From Stenotrophomonas maltophilia (GTDB taxonomy: Bacteria > Pseudomonadota > Gammaproteobacteria > Xanthomonadales > Xanthomonadaceae): 64,000 nucleotides of DNA. The stretch is from contig NZ_CP033877.1 in NCBI RefSeq assembly GCF_006970445.1, forward strand, positions 4,162,750 through 4,226,749, in the 5' to 3' direction. Of the stretch, positions 27,335 to 37,633 are shown one piece after another. The translations under genes were made by a program, and so were the position numbers. The notes under the pieces were generated by a model, which was not told the origin of the DNA, did no database searches, and saw only the letters and a list, made by a program, of their open reading frames with translations. How positions within the stretch are numbered: position 1 is the stretch's first letter; each line of letters begins with the position of its first letter.

Positions 27335-27625
27335 ATGCTCGCCACCCTGCCCCTGCTGCTGGCCCTGGCCAACGCCCCGATCGCCGCCGCGCCCGTACAG
27401 GACCCGGCGCAACAGGTCGCGCGCCGTGCCGTGCAACAGGGCCGCTACGTACCGCTGGAAAGCGTGGTCCGCGACGCACTCAAGCGCTACCCGGGCCAGT
27501 TGCTGGAAGTGGAGCTGGACGACGGCGTCTACGAAGTGGAGATCCTGCGCGGCGACGGCGTGGTGGTGGAGCTGGACTATGATGCGCGCAGCGGAAAGCT
27601 GCTGAAGACGGAGCTAGACGATTGA
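27335..27625 (+). CDS. Single PepSY-domain periplasmic protein
   Basis: A 96-residue protein with signal peptide MLATLPLLLALANAPIAAAP and one PepSY domain (SVVRDALKRYPGQLLEVELDDGVYEVEILRGDGVVVELDYDARSGKLLKTE). It is the first gene of an operon with a response regulator and a sensor kinase; its stop overlaps the regulator start (TGATG). Such small PepSY proteins encoded with PhoPQ-like systems are thought to modulate the kinase from the periplasm. Confidence 0.88.
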   Translation: MLATLPLLLALANAPIAAAPVQDPAQQVARRAVQQGRYVPLESVVRDALKRYPGQLLEVELDDGVYEVEILRGDGVVVELDYDARSGKLLKTELDD

Positions 27626-28284
27626 TGCGCATCCTGTTGGCCGAAGACGATGCCGCACTGGCACAACGCCTGGTGCCCCTGCTGGAACAGGCCGGCTACG
27701 TGGTGCACGTGGTCGCCGATGGCCGCGAGGCCGAAGAGATCGGCCAGATCGAGGACCTGCAGGCCGCCATCGTCGACCTCGGCCTGCCCGGGCTGGATGG
27801 ACTGAGCGTGATCGAGCGCTGGCGCGGCAACGGCCGCAGCTTCCCGGTGCTGGTACTGACCGCGCGCGGGCGCTGGCACGACAAGCTGGCCGGCTTCGAC
27901 GCCGGCGCCGACGATTACCTCACCAAACCCTTCCAGGCCGACGAACTGGTGCTGCGCCTGCGCGCCCTGATCCGCCGCAGCCACGGCCACGCCAGCCCGC
28001 GCCTGCACTGCGGCCCGCTGCAGCTGGACGTCAACGCCGGCCGCTTCGAACTGGACGGGCAGACGCTGCCCCTCAGTCCGCAGGAGTTCCGCCTGCTCAG
28101 CTACTTCATCCACCACAGCGGGCAGGTGATCGGCCGCGACCGGCTGGGCGAGCAGGTGTTCGACGGCGGCCATGACCCGGACTCCAACGCACTGGACGTG
28201 CTGCTCGGACGCGTGCGCCGCAAGCTCGGCACCGACCTGATCCAGACCGTGCGCGGCCAGGGCTGGCGGCTGGCCGCGCCATGA
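27625..28284 (+). CDS. OmpR/PhoP-family response regulator
   Basis: A 219-residue regulator with an N-terminal receiver domain (MRILLAEDDAALAQRL; phosphoacceptor Asp51 in AAIVDLGLPGLDG; conserved Lys in YLTKPF) and a C-terminal winged helix (LSPQEFRLLSYFIHHSGQVIGRDRL..DSNALDVLLGRVRRKLG..IQTVRGQGWRL). It pairs with the kinase encoded next, overlapping by four bases. The ATG at 27625 is used rather than the TTG immediately before it. Close in pattern to PhoP. Confidence 0.93.
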   Translation: MRILLAEDDAALAQRLVPLLEQAGYVVHVVADGREAEEIGQIEDLQAAIVDLGLPGLDGLSVIERWRGNGRSFPVLVLTARGRWHDKLAGFDAGADDYLTKPFQADELVLRLRALIRRSHGHASPRLHCGPLQLDVNAGRFELDGQTLPLSPQEFRLLSYFIHHSGQVIGRDRLGEQVFDGGHDPDSNALDVLLGRVRRKLGTDLIQTVRGQGWRLAAP

Positions 28285-29600
28285 AGCAACAGCCGTCGCT
28301 GCGGCGGCGCCTGCTGCTGGCCGGCGGTGTCGGCCTGCTGCTGGTCTCGCTGCTGGCCAGTGCACTGCTGGGCGAGCTGTTCAAGCGCAGCGCGCGTGAC
28401 CGCTTCGACCACGAACTGCAGCAGGACATGCTGACCCTGCTGGCGCAGGCCGAAGTGGATGCAGACGGACAGCTGCGCCTGCGCCAGGAACCCAATGACG
28501 CACGCTTCCAGCGCGTGTTTTCCGGTGCCTATTGGCAGATTGCCGGTGCCGATGGCCGCGTGCTGCTGCAGTCGCGCTCGCTGTGGGATGAGACCCTGCC
28601 GGCGCCGGCTACCGGGCCGGCCACGCGCAATCTGCCCGGACCGATGCAGCAATCCCTGCGCGCACGCGTGCAGCAGGTTCGCCTGCCACGCGCCAGCGAA
28701 CCGTTCGTGGCCGCGGTCGCCACCGATCGCAGCGCGCTGGATGCGGATGTCGCCGCGTTCCGCAAGCGCACCGCCATCGCCCTGGGCGTGCTGGTCGCGG
28801 CGTGGCTGGCGGTGCTGGTCAGCCAGGTGCACTTCGGCCTGCGCCCGCTGCATCGCCTCGGTGCGCAGCTGGAACGGGTACGGCGCGGCGATGCGCAGCG
28901 CATCGACACGCAGGAACTGGGCGCGGAGGTCGCACCACTGGGTGAAGAACTCAACGCGCTGCTGGACCACCAGCAACGCATGGTCGCGCGTGCGCGCACC
29001 AGTGCACAGGATCTGGCGCATGCGCTGAAGACCCCACTGAGCGTATTGGCCACCGAAGCTGACGGCGACGGCAGGCATTGGCGTGCCACCGTGCGCGAGC
29101 AGAGTGCGCGCATGCAGGCCAGTGTCGACCGTTACCTGGCTGCAGGACTGGCTGCCGACCATCGCCAGCGCACCGACGTGGCGGCCGTCGCACAGGCGAT
29201 GTGCCGGCTGATGGCACGCGTGCATGGCGAACGTGGCATCACATTCACGGCGGAAGGCATCGATCCGGCGCTGCAGTTCGCCGGTGCCAGTGCAGATCTG
29301 GAAGAGATGCTGGGCAACCTGCTGGACAACGCCGGGCGCTGGGCGCAACAGCAGGTCACTGTCGAAGCGGAAACCAGCGAAGGGCAGTTGCGCATCGAAG
29401 TGCGCGACGATGGCCCCGGCCTGGCTGCGGATGCGCTGGAACGGGTCACCCATCGTGGCGTGCGGCTGGATGAGCGCGAGGGCAGCAGTGGATTGGGGTT
29501 GGCGATTGTCGGGGATATCGCTGCCAGTTATGGCGGACGCGTGGCGCTGGAAAATGCGCAGCCCGGCCTGCGTGCGACGTTGTGGTTGCCGGTGGCGTGA
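28281..29600 (+). CDS. Sensor histidine kinase (PhoQ-like)
   Basis: A 439-residue membrane kinase: membrane segment at about 9-31, periplasmic sensor loop to about 163, second membrane segment 164-182, HAMP-like region, then a catalytic core. The phosphorylated His247 lies in AQDLAHALKTPLSVL, the DLAHALKTPL form typical of PhoQ and relatives. N-box NLLDNAGRWA, then DDGPGLAADAL and GSSGLGLAIVGDIA complete the ATP-binding domain. The sensor loop (residues 35-160) is shorter than a complete PAS-like PhoQ sensor could be, so the signal need not be Mg2+. Start overlaps the regulator stop (ATGA). Confidence 0.92.
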   Translation: MKQQPSLRRRLLLAGGVGLLLVSLLASALLGELFKRSARDRFDHELQQDMLTLLAQAEVDADGQLRLRQEPNDARFQRVFSGAYWQIAGADGRVLLQSRSLWDETLPAPATGPATRNLPGPMQQSLRARVQQVRLPRASEPFVAAVATDRSALDADVAAFRKRTAIALGVLVAAWLAVLVSQVHFGLRPLHRLGAQLERVRRGDAQRIDTQELGAEVAPLGEELNALLDHQQRMVARARTSAQDLAHALKTPLSVLATEADGDGRHWRATVREQSARMQASVDRYLAAGLAADHRQRTDVAAVAQAMCRLMARVHGERGITFTAEGIDPALQFAGASADLEEMLGNLLDNAGRWAQQQVTVEAETSEGQLRIEVRDDGPGLAADALERVTHRGVRLDEREGSSGLGLAIVGDIAASYGGRVALENAQPGLRATLWLPVA

Positions 29601-29620
29601 AGCGACCAACCTGACGGTGG

Positions 29621-30230
29621 ATAGTGCCGGCCGCTGGCCGGCAACCACGCGGTCATCGGGAACACCCTGCGGAAGCCGGCCAGCGGCCGGCTCTACCAAG
29701 CGCCAATCCGACCGGTCGCCGTACACCCGGTAGGTGTCGACCTCGGCCAACATGCATCAAAAAGCGCCGACCAAGGTCGGCATCTACCAAAGCAGTCCGT
29801 CAGTTCCGCCGATGATCATGCACCCGGTAGGTATCGACCTCGGCCAACCTAACGGTGGGTAGTGCCGGCCGCTGGCCGGCAACCACCTGCCCACAGGGAA
29901 CACCCTGCGGAAGCCGGCCAGCGGCCGGCTCTACCAAGCGCCAATCCGACCGGTCACCGTGCACCCGGTAGGTGTCGACCTCGGTCGACATGCATCAAAA
30001 AGCGCCGACCAAGGTCGGCATCTACCAAAGCAGTCCGTCAGTTCCGCCGATGATCATGCACCCGGTAGGTATCGACCTCGGCCAACCTGACGGTGGGTAG
30101 TGCCGGCCGCTGGCCGGCAACCACGTGGTCACCGGGAACACCCTGCGGAAGCCGGCCAGCGGCCGGCTCTACCAAGCGCCAATCCGACCGGTCGCCGTGC
30201 ACCCGGTAGGTGTCGACCTCGGTCGACACG
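29621..30230. repeat. 238-bp tandem repeat (2 full copies and a partial third) built from GTAG palindromes
   Basis: The head of the unit, (G/A)TAGTGCCGGCCGCTGGCC, occurs at 29621, 29859 and 30097, exactly 238 bases apart. Each unit contains a GCCGGCCGCTGGCCGGC doublet (direct and inverted), a GTAGGTGTCGACCTCGG palindrome, an AAAGCGCCGACCAAGGTCGG element ending in CTAC, and a second GTAGGTATCGACCTCGG. The third copy stops after its GTAGGTGTCGACC palindrome at 30230. The first copy has ATAG instead of GTAG at its head. Confidence 0.92.
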
Positions 30231-30239
30231 CACCCAGCA

Positions 30240-30560
30240 TCAACGGTGATGCATCCACCAGCAATCAATCGCGTCCAGCACGATGTGGATCATCAAACCG
30301 ATGCCGAACAACCGCGTTTTCTTCGGCACGCACAACCCGGCATAGACCGCGATGGCCGGTGCGGTGTGCAGCGGGTGGAACCCGATGCTGCAGCGATTCG
30401 GCGCATAGATCGGGTCGGCCAGCAGATGGTCCAGATCGATGATCCAGCCCAGCAGCATCAGCAGCCACGCCGAGGCGAAGCGCTTACGCCAGAACAGCCA
30501 TGCCAGCAGCGCTGGCACGGCGGCATGCAGGAACAGGTGGAAGATCGCGCGCGCGCTCAT
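30240..30560 (-). CDS. DUF6122-type small membrane protein
   Basis: A 106-residue protein with three hydrophobic segments. Its signature IIDLDHLLADPIYAPNRCSIGFHPLHT, with conserved Asp/His (DLDH, HPLHT) and a C-terminal MIHIVLDAIDCWW, fits the metal-dependent-hydrolase-like membrane family annotated as DUF6122 (related to YdjM/LexA-regulated membrane hydrolases). Start MSARAIFHLFLH. It lies directly after the 238-bp repeat array; no operon partner. Confidence 0.8.
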   Translation of the reverse strand: MSARAIFHLFLHAAVPALLAWLFWRKRFASAWLLMLLGWIIDLDHLLADPIYAPNRCSIGFHPLHTAPAIAVYAGLCVPKKTRLFGIGLMIHIVLDAIDCWWMHHR

Positions 30561-30604
30561 CGGGGCCGGTAGCGCCGGGCCGATGCCCGGCGTTCCCGTT
30601 TACC

Positions 30605-32494
<1,890 letters not shown>

Positions 32495-32526
32495 TTCAGT
32501 CGGCCTTGTTGGCAATAAAAGGGGGG

Positions 32527-32566
32527 GCATGATAACGCCTATATGCCCACAGGTTCGTTATCATGC
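32527..32566. promoter_or_regulatory. Inverted repeat in the speA/speE divergent promoter
   Basis: GCATGATAACG at 32527-32537 and CGTTATCATGC at 32556-32566 form a perfect 11-bp inverted repeat with an 18-base spacer; flanking G/C runs extend it with mismatches. Both arms contain TTATCAT/ATGATAA sequences that could serve as -10 boxes for each direction, so a shared operator or two mirror-image promoters are both possible. No matching regulator is known. Confidence 0.45.
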
Positions 32567-32684
32567 GCGCCCGCGCCCGTGACAGGTTTCAACCTGAACG
32601 GGCCGATCCGTCCGGATGTGGCATCTGTGCCACGCGGCCCCGCCCGCCAGCCCGGCTCCACCCCTCCGAACAGGACTGTTTTCA

Positions 32685-33536
32685 ATGACTGACAGCAACA
32701 ACTGGTACATCGAACACTTCGAGCGCACCGGCTCGGCCATCGGCTACCGCATCACCGGCAAGCTGGACGAGGTGCAGTCGCCGTTCCAGAAGATCGAGAT
32801 CTTCCAGACCACCGACTGGGGCAACCTGATGACCATCGACGGGGCCATCATGCTGACCAGCAAGGACAACTTCTTCTACCACGAGATGATCAGCCACCCG
32901 GTGCTGTTCACCCACGCCGCGCCCAAGCGCGTGGTGATCATCGGTGGCGGCGACTGCGGCACCCTGCGCGAAGTGCTCAAGCACACCGGCGTGGAGAGCG
33001 TGACCCAGTGCGATATCGACGAGCAGGTCACCGTGATGGCGCGCAAGCACTTCCCGGAACTGTGCGATTCCAACGATGACGCCCGCGCCGAGCTGCTGTT
33101 CGACGACGGCGTGGCCTACATGGCCAACTGCCCGGCGGGCAGCGTGGACGTGGTGATCGTCGACTCGACCGATCCGGTCGGCCCGGGTGAGGGCCTGTTC
33201 AACAAGGCCTTCTACGAGAGCTGCTTCAAGGCCCTGAAGGACGACGGCATCCTGGTGCAGCAGTCCGAGTCGCCGCTGATGCAGCTGGAGCTGATCAACG
33301 AAATGCGCACCGAGATGGGCAAGGCCGGCTTCGGTTCGTTCAAGACCCTGCCGTTCCCGCAGCCGTGCTACCCCACCGGCTGGTGGAGCGTGACCATGGC
33401 GCGCAAGGGCGACAGCAGCTTCGACTTCCGCCAGGCCGACTCGGCCGCCAAGACCTTCAGCACCCTGTACTACACCGCCGCGCTGCACACCGGCGTGCTG
33501 GTGACCCCGCCGTTCGTACAGGCGGCACTGAAGTAA
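32685..33536 (+). CDS. speE: Spermidine synthase
   Basis: A 283-residue aminopropyltransferase that makes spermidine from putrescine and decarboxylated S-adenosylmethionine. Signature sequence: YHEMISHPVLFTHAAPKRVVIIGGGDCGTLREVLKH (nucleotide-binding GGGDCGTLRE), QCDIDEQV, then VVIVDSTDPVGPGEGLF with the catalytic Asp, and QQSESPLMQ. The start ATG at 32685 (MTDSNNWYIEHF) is the family N-terminus. It is followed by a strong terminator. Confidence 0.96.
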   Translation: MTDSNNWYIEHFERTGSAIGYRITGKLDEVQSPFQKIEIFQTTDWGNLMTIDGAIMLTSKDNFFYHEMISHPVLFTHAAPKRVVIIGGGDCGTLREVLKHTGVESVTQCDIDEQVTVMARKHFPELCDSNDDARAELLFDDGVAYMANCPAGSVDVVIVDSTDPVGPGEGLFNKAFYESCFKALKDDGILVQQSESPLMQLELINEMRTEMGKAGFGSFKTLPFPQPCYPTGWWSVTMARKGDSSFDFRQADSAAKTFSTLYYTAALHTGVLVTPPFVQAALK

Positions 33537-33574
33537 GGCGTGCCGACCAACGTCGGCACCCATCAATGCAAAAG

Positions 33575-33606
33575 AAAAACCCGCGCTGGCGACAGCGCGG
33601 GTTTTT
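33575..33606 (+). terminator. Rho-independent terminator after speE
   Basis: A perfect 14-bp stem (33575-33588 with 33593-33606), GC-rich core CCCGCGCTG and flanking A and T runs, four-base loop. Symmetric A/T tails allow it to act in both directions. A GTGCCGACC/GGTCGGCAC palindrome precedes it at about 33541-33559. Confidence 0.92.
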
Positions 33607-33614
33607 TCATGTTC

Positions 33615-33642
33615 CGGTAGTGCCGGCCGCTGGCCGGCAACC
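33615..33642 (+). repeat. SMAG-type palindrome
   Basis: GGTAGTGCCGGCCGCTGGCC followed by GGCAACC; a textbook GTAG-headed unit between the speE terminator and the converging lpxO end. Confidence 0.85.
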
Positions 33643-33653
33643 GCATGTAACGA

Positions 33654-34562
33654 TCAAAGCGCCCAGATACCCGCGATCACCGCCACCACCAGGCCCCACT
33701 TGATCAACTGGTAGGCCACCACGCTGCGCTCGCGCAGTGCCTTGGCCTTCAGGCGCACCTTGTAGACACTGCCGAACGCCTTGTTGACGCCACCGGTCGG
33801 GTCACCCGGCAGGTTCGGCGAGGCACCACCGGCCAGCAGCGTGGCCGCCACCGCGCGGTTGAACAGCCCCGGCAGGCCGAAGCGCAGCGGGCGGGCGATG
33901 TCGCAGAACAGGATCACGCGGTCATCCGGCGTCTCGTTGTGCGCATGGTGGATGTACGTCTCGTCGAACATCATCCACTCGCCATCGCGCCAGCTCTTCT
34001 TGATGCCGTCCACTTCGATGTAGCAGCCGTCGTTGTTGGGCGTGGCCAGGCCCAGGTGGAGGCGCAGCGAGCCGGCGAACGGGTCGCGGTGCGGGCGCAA
34101 CTCGCTGCCCGAAGGCAGCTGCGCGAACATCGCCGCGCGCACATCCGGCAGCGACTCCAGCAGCGCGGTGGTCTTGGGACACATCGCCTTCGCCGACGGG
34201 TGCGACGGGCCGTACCACTTCAGGTAGAAGCGCTTCCAGCCACGGCGGAAGAACGAATTGAAGCCGGCATCGTTGAACGTGCTGGACGCAGCGATCTTCT
34301 GTGCATCGCGCAGCGCCAGCGCCTCGTCGCGGATCATCTGCCAGTTCTGGCGCAGCGGCTCCAGCTGCGGGAACTCCTTGGCCGGGTCCAGGAACGGCGT
34401 GGTCGGCACCTTCGAGAACATGTACATGACCACGTTGATCGGGGCCATGAAACTGGAGTGGTCCAGCAGCTGGCGCGACCAGCGCGCGCGCACCTTGCCA
34501 CGGAAGTGGATGTACAGCACGCAGGCCACGAACAGCGCTGCAATGACGATTTTGATGATCAA
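33654..34562 (-). CDS. lpxO: Lipid A hydroxylase LpxO (aspartyl/asparaginyl beta-hydroxylase family)
   Basis: A 302-residue Fe(II)/2-oxoglutarate-dependent enzyme that hydroxylates an acyl chain of lipid A. N-terminal membrane segment IIKIVIAALFVACVLYIHFRGKVR as in Salmonella LpxO; the catalytic HRD..H iron-binding motif is seen in SELRPHRDPFAGSLRLHLGL and YIHHAHNETPDDRVILFCDI. A second hydrophobic segment at the C-terminus is unusual in placement. The start is a TTG at 34562 with GGAGG upstream; it gives the family N-terminus. A kinase-like gene lies divergently upstream. Confidence 0.93.
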   Translation of the reverse strand: MIIKIVIAALFVACVLYIHFRGKVRARWSRQLLDHSSFMAPINVVMYMFSKVPTTPFLDPAKEFPQLEPLRQNWQMIRDEALALRDAQKIAASSTFNDAGFNSFFRRGWKRFYLKWYGPSHPSAKAMCPKTTALLESLPDVRAAMFAQLPSGSELRPHRDPFAGSLRLHLGLATPNNDGCYIEVDGIKKSWRDGEWMMFDETYIHHAHNETPDDRVILFCDIARPLRFGLPGLFNRAVAATLLAGGASPNLPGDPTGGVNKAFGSVYKVRLKAKALRERSVVAYQLIKWGLVVAVIAGIWAL

Positions 34563-34995
34563 AGCACTTTCCTCCAGCCGCAGCCGGAACGGGAAACGGG
34601 GCGATGCACGGCCTGGCGGCCAGCACCGGTTGGGAACGCGGCAGGGGACGGGGACGTGCCGGAGGGGGGCGGCCGCCGATGTCGCGGGTTAACAGCTTAT
34701 GGTCGGCAGGGCGTGCGCCGGGGTCAAGCCGGACGTGCGTGGCGTTCAGCGCGGCGCCGATGAATGGGCCGGAAGCGCGCCCAACTCCTTGATCCAGCAG
34801 GGCGAGCCTCATAAGTGAGACGGAATTGTCCGATTCTGCATGACGAACTGTTCCAGCCACGACCCCGACATTTCTCCGACAAATCGTGGAATAGCGAACT
34901 GGCGAGTACTAAAATTAACGAAAACTTAGTAACTCCCTGTAACACCGGTTCGCTTGACGCTTTGCGCCACCCACCGGGTCGTCCGAGACCCCGAC
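34563..34995. other. 433-base divergent spacer, lpxO / kinase-like gene
   Basis: No convincing gene. The lpxO-proximal half is GC-rich; the right half (about 34810-34955) is AT-richer, with AAATTAACGAAAACTTAGT near 34912, and probably holds the promoter of the rightward gene. An open frame at 34815-35036 on the plus strand lacks protein-like character. Confidence 0.5.
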
Positions 34996-35655
34996 ATGTA
35001 TCTTCCTGCTCTCCCCCCCTCCTCCTGCGGCAATGACGCCGCCTCCCCGCTGCTGCTCAAGCGCGGCGAGCGTTTCCTGGCCCCCGACGTCTACCGCACC
35101 TGCCTGGATGGGCGCGAGGCCGTCATCAAGGACTACTCCCGCTACCGCGGCACCCCCGTTTCACTGATCGCGCGGCTGATGGTGCGCCGTGAAGCCCGCA
35201 TGCTGCAGCGCCTGGGCGGCTGGAAGCATGCCCCCGCACTGCTCGGCACCCTGGGCGGCCTGGCGCTGGGCATGGAGTTCATTCCCGGCCAGACCCTCAG
35301 CACCGCGCAGGCCGTCGGCAACGACGTCTTCGAGCAGCTGCAGCACGCGCTCAGCCGCCTGCATGCCGCCGGCATCACCCACAACGACCTGCATGGCACC
35401 AACGTGGTGGTCAGTGGCGGCGTGCCGGTGCTGCTGGATTTCACCTCCGCCTGGCGCGTACCCCGCTGGCTGCGCTGCGGCCCGCTGAGCCGGCAGATGC
35501 GCCGCAGCGACATGAAGAACCTGCTGAAGATCCGCCAGCGCGTGACCGGCCAGGCGCCGAGTGCCGCGCAGGCCGCGCTGGTGGCCGACCCTGGTTGGGT
35601 AGCGGCTGTGCGGCAGGGCTGGAAGCGGTTCTACAAGTGGGCGAAGCGCCGGTAA
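34996..35655 (+). CDS. Small RIO/lipopolysaccharide-kinase-like protein
   Basis: A 219-residue protein of the protein-kinase-like superfamily in reduced form. It has an ATP-binding Lys in REAVIKDYSRYRGTP, a catalytic loop GITHNDLHGTNVVVSGG (HxDxxxxN) and a metal-binding Asp in PVLLDFTSAWR. The size and HNDLHGTN loop resemble bacterial RIO-like and LPS heptose/KDO kinases. Next to lpxO, so a part in lipopolysaccharide or lipid A modification is possible, but the substrate cannot be read from sequence. The ATG at 34996 follows GAGACCCCGAC. An earlier in-frame start would add 14 residues. Confidence 0.8.
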   Translation: MYLPALPPSSCGNDAASPLLLKRGERFLAPDVYRTCLDGREAVIKDYSRYRGTPVSLIARLMVRREARMLQRLGGWKHAPALLGTLGGLALGMEFIPGQTLSTAQAVGNDVFEQLQHALSRLHAAGITHNDLHGTNVVVSGGVPVLLDFTSAWRVPRWLRCGPLSRQMRRSDMKNLLKIRQRVTGQAPSAAQAALVADPGWVAAVRQGWKRFYKWAKRR

Positions 35656-35666
35656 ATGCTTTGCTT

Positions 35667-35727
35667 TGGTAGGGGTCGAGCTTGCTCGACCGCTCCTCTG
35701 TAGAGCCGGCATCGGCTCGGCTCTACA
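35667..35727. repeat. Two SMAG-like palindromes
   Basis: GTAGGGGTCGAGCTTGCTCGAC at about 35671 and GTAGAGCCGGCATCGGCTC ending in CTAC at about 35701-35726. They lie between the kinase-like gene and the converging P-II gene. Confidence 0.78.
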
Positions 35728-35744
35728 ACATCCCGCCGAACGGG

Positions 35745-36086
<342 letters not shown>

Positions 36087-36238
36087 CTATCTCCTGTCTT
36101 CCGGCGTGGAGGATAGCGCCTGAACGCGGCCCGTGCGAAGCCGCTGCCGCCTGTCCGGGCGATGGGTGCCAGCAGTATCCTTGTGCCCGAATGGCCTGCC
36201 CGCGCCGGATGCACGGGCCCACCCCCACGGAGCACCCC

Positions 36239-36490
36239 ATGATCGACCTGAACCAAATCGATGACCTCGCCCGTCGCCTCAGCGACCTGGTGCCGCCGGG
36301 CCTGCGCGAATCGCGCGAGGAACTGCAGGCCACCTTCAAGAGCGCGCTGCAGGCCGGCCTGGCCAAGCTCGACCTGGTCACCCGCGAGGAGTTCGAAGTG
36401 CAGCGCGCCGTGTTGCTGAAGACCCGCCAGAAGCTGGACGCGCTGGAAACCGCCGTGCGCGAGCTGGAAGGACGCGGCGCCGCAGAATGA
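36239..36490 (+). CDS. ubiK: Ubiquinone biosynthesis accessory factor UbiK (YqiC)
   Basis: An 83-residue helical BMFP-domain protein that assists the Ubi complex. Residues 1-15 IDLNQIDDLARRLSDLVPPG and the C-terminal trimeric coiled coil EEFEVQRAVLLKTRQKLDALETAVRELE match UbiK. The ATG at 36239 follows the CGGAGCACCCC ribosome-binding region. It is divergent from the P-II gene. Confidence 0.92.
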   Translation: MIDLNQIDDLARRLSDLVPPGLRESREELQATFKSALQAGLAKLDLVTREEFEVQRAVLLKTRQKLDALETAVRELEGRGAAE

Positions 36491-36514
36491 AAAAAGGAGG
36501 CGCACCGCGCCTCC
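36490..36514 (-). terminator. Terminator-like hairpin, leftward orientation
   Basis: GGAGGCGC (36496-36503) pairs with GCGCCTCC (36507-36514). A run of six A residues just to the left means that U tracts would follow the stem only for leftward transcripts. It is two bases after the ubiK stop codon, so it may limit antisense transcription from the right. Confidence 0.6.
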
Positions 36515-36616
36515 CGTTTACAGAGTATTTCCCGGATGGGGCCTTGCAGCAAGGCCCACCGGGCGCCCTAGACTCGCCGGCCTGTCAATCCGGCAGGACA
36601 CGCAGGGGCAGTGCCG

Positions 36617-37051
36617 ATGGCGCAGGACACCGAATGGACACCCGTTTCGCATGACACCTGCGACCAGGTCGTCGGGCCGTTCTACCACGGCACCCGCGCT
36701 GATCTGGCGGTGGGCGAACTGCTGAGCGCGGGCTTCCGCTCCAACTATCGCGATAGTGTGGTGATGAACCACATCTACTTCACCACGATTGCCAAGGGCG
36801 CCGGGCTGGCTGCGGAGATGGCCAAGGGTGAAGGGCGGCCGCGTGTGTATGTGGTGGCGCCGACCGGGCCGTTTGAAGACGATCCGAACGTGACCAACAA
36901 GAAGTTTCCCGGGAATCCGACGCGGTCGTATCGCAGTGCGCAGCCGTTGCGGGTGGTGGGGGAGATTACGGAGTGGGAAGCCTACGACGCGGAGTTCGTT
37001 CGGCAGTTGAGGGCGTTTGTTGCTTCGGGGAGTGGGGAGATCATCAATTGA
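36617..37051 (+). CDS. arr: NAD+-rifampin ADP-ribosyltransferase (Arr)
   Basis: A 144-residue enzyme that ADP-ribosylates rifamycins at C-23 and so inactivates them. The family marks are present in order: VVGPFYHGTRADL (NAD-binding His and Tyr), NHIYFTTIAKGAGLAAEMAKGEG, VYVVAPTGPFEDDPN and NKKFPGNPTRSYRSAQPLRVVGEI with the Asp of the catalytic region. Length is normal. No integron, IS element or attC-like site flanks it, so it appears to be a chromosomal resident. Downstream codon use is plain. It overlaps the converging DUF4279 gene by eight bases. Confidence 0.93.
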   Translation: MAQDTEWTPVSHDTCDQVVGPFYHGTRADLAVGELLSAGFRSNYRDSVVMNHIYFTTIAKGAGLAAEMAKGEGRPRVYVVAPTGPFEDDPNVTNKKFPGNPTRSYRSAQPLRVVGEITEWEAYDAEFVRQLRAFVASGSGEIIN

Positions 37052-37490
37052 TGACCTGTTGGCGTTGGGCGTTGCGCGCTTCTTCATCGGCTTCATAGAT
37101 GTCCAGCCCTAGCTCAATGCCGCGCTGACCAAGGGCGAGCAGCGCGCGGGGCGAAAGCGAGACACCACCGTTGCTGCTGCCCATGAAAAGACCGCAGAAC
37201 AGATCAGGCCGGAAGCGTGCCAGAGACTGCCATACGGCGAGATCGCCGGTGAGCTGATCGAGGATTTCGAAGATCTGAGCGTCCAGATCTCCAGGCTCAC
37301 GACGCTCCGCATCAAGTTGCCAGCTGCCAGTCCTGGCGATACGCACGGTGCCTGATTGGTTGCCTCTGAGTTCCTGGCCTTTGTGATGCGAAGCGGTTGG
37401 AGTCGCCCCGAGCAAGGCACTGACTTCTTCGGGCAGGAGGTCGTCCCCGAAGAATCGGAGGGTTACCAGGGAATGATCGAATGCGGCCAT
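37044..37490 (-). CDS. DUF4279 protein
   Basis: A 148-residue cytoplasmic protein of the DUF4279 type: LRFFGDDLLPEEVSALLGATPT, GSWQLDAERREPGDLDAQI and LDIYEADEE are characteristic. Members are often encoded near toxin-immunity or polymorphic-toxin loci; function unknown. Start MAAFDHSLVTLRFF. It begins the accessory stretch of lower GC to its right. Confidence 0.82.
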   Translation of the reverse strand: MAAFDHSLVTLRFFGDDLLPEEVSALLGATPTASHHKGQELRGNQSGTVRIARTGSWQLDAERREPGDLDAQIFEILDQLTGDLAVWQSLARFRPDLFCGLFMGSSNGGVSLSPRALLALGQRGIELGLDIYEADEEARNAQRQQVIN

Positions 37491-37633
37491 GGGAATCCAG
37501 TTGTCCTTTGGGAATTCCTTTCTTTCTGCATGCCTCTTGGATGTCAGCTAACTGCCAGAAGCGGACGTGCCCAGACTGCTGGCAGCCTACAAAGATGGCT
37601 CCGATTCAAAGTGCCGTCGACACAGACGAATTG

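Noticed and set aside
34815..35036. Plus-strand 73-codon frame upstream of the kinase-like gene
   Set aside because: No ribosome-binding site, no protein-like pattern, and it overlaps the kinase gene start.
36617..37051. Integron cassette origin for arr
   Set aside because: No attC-like inverted site or integrase is seen on either side.
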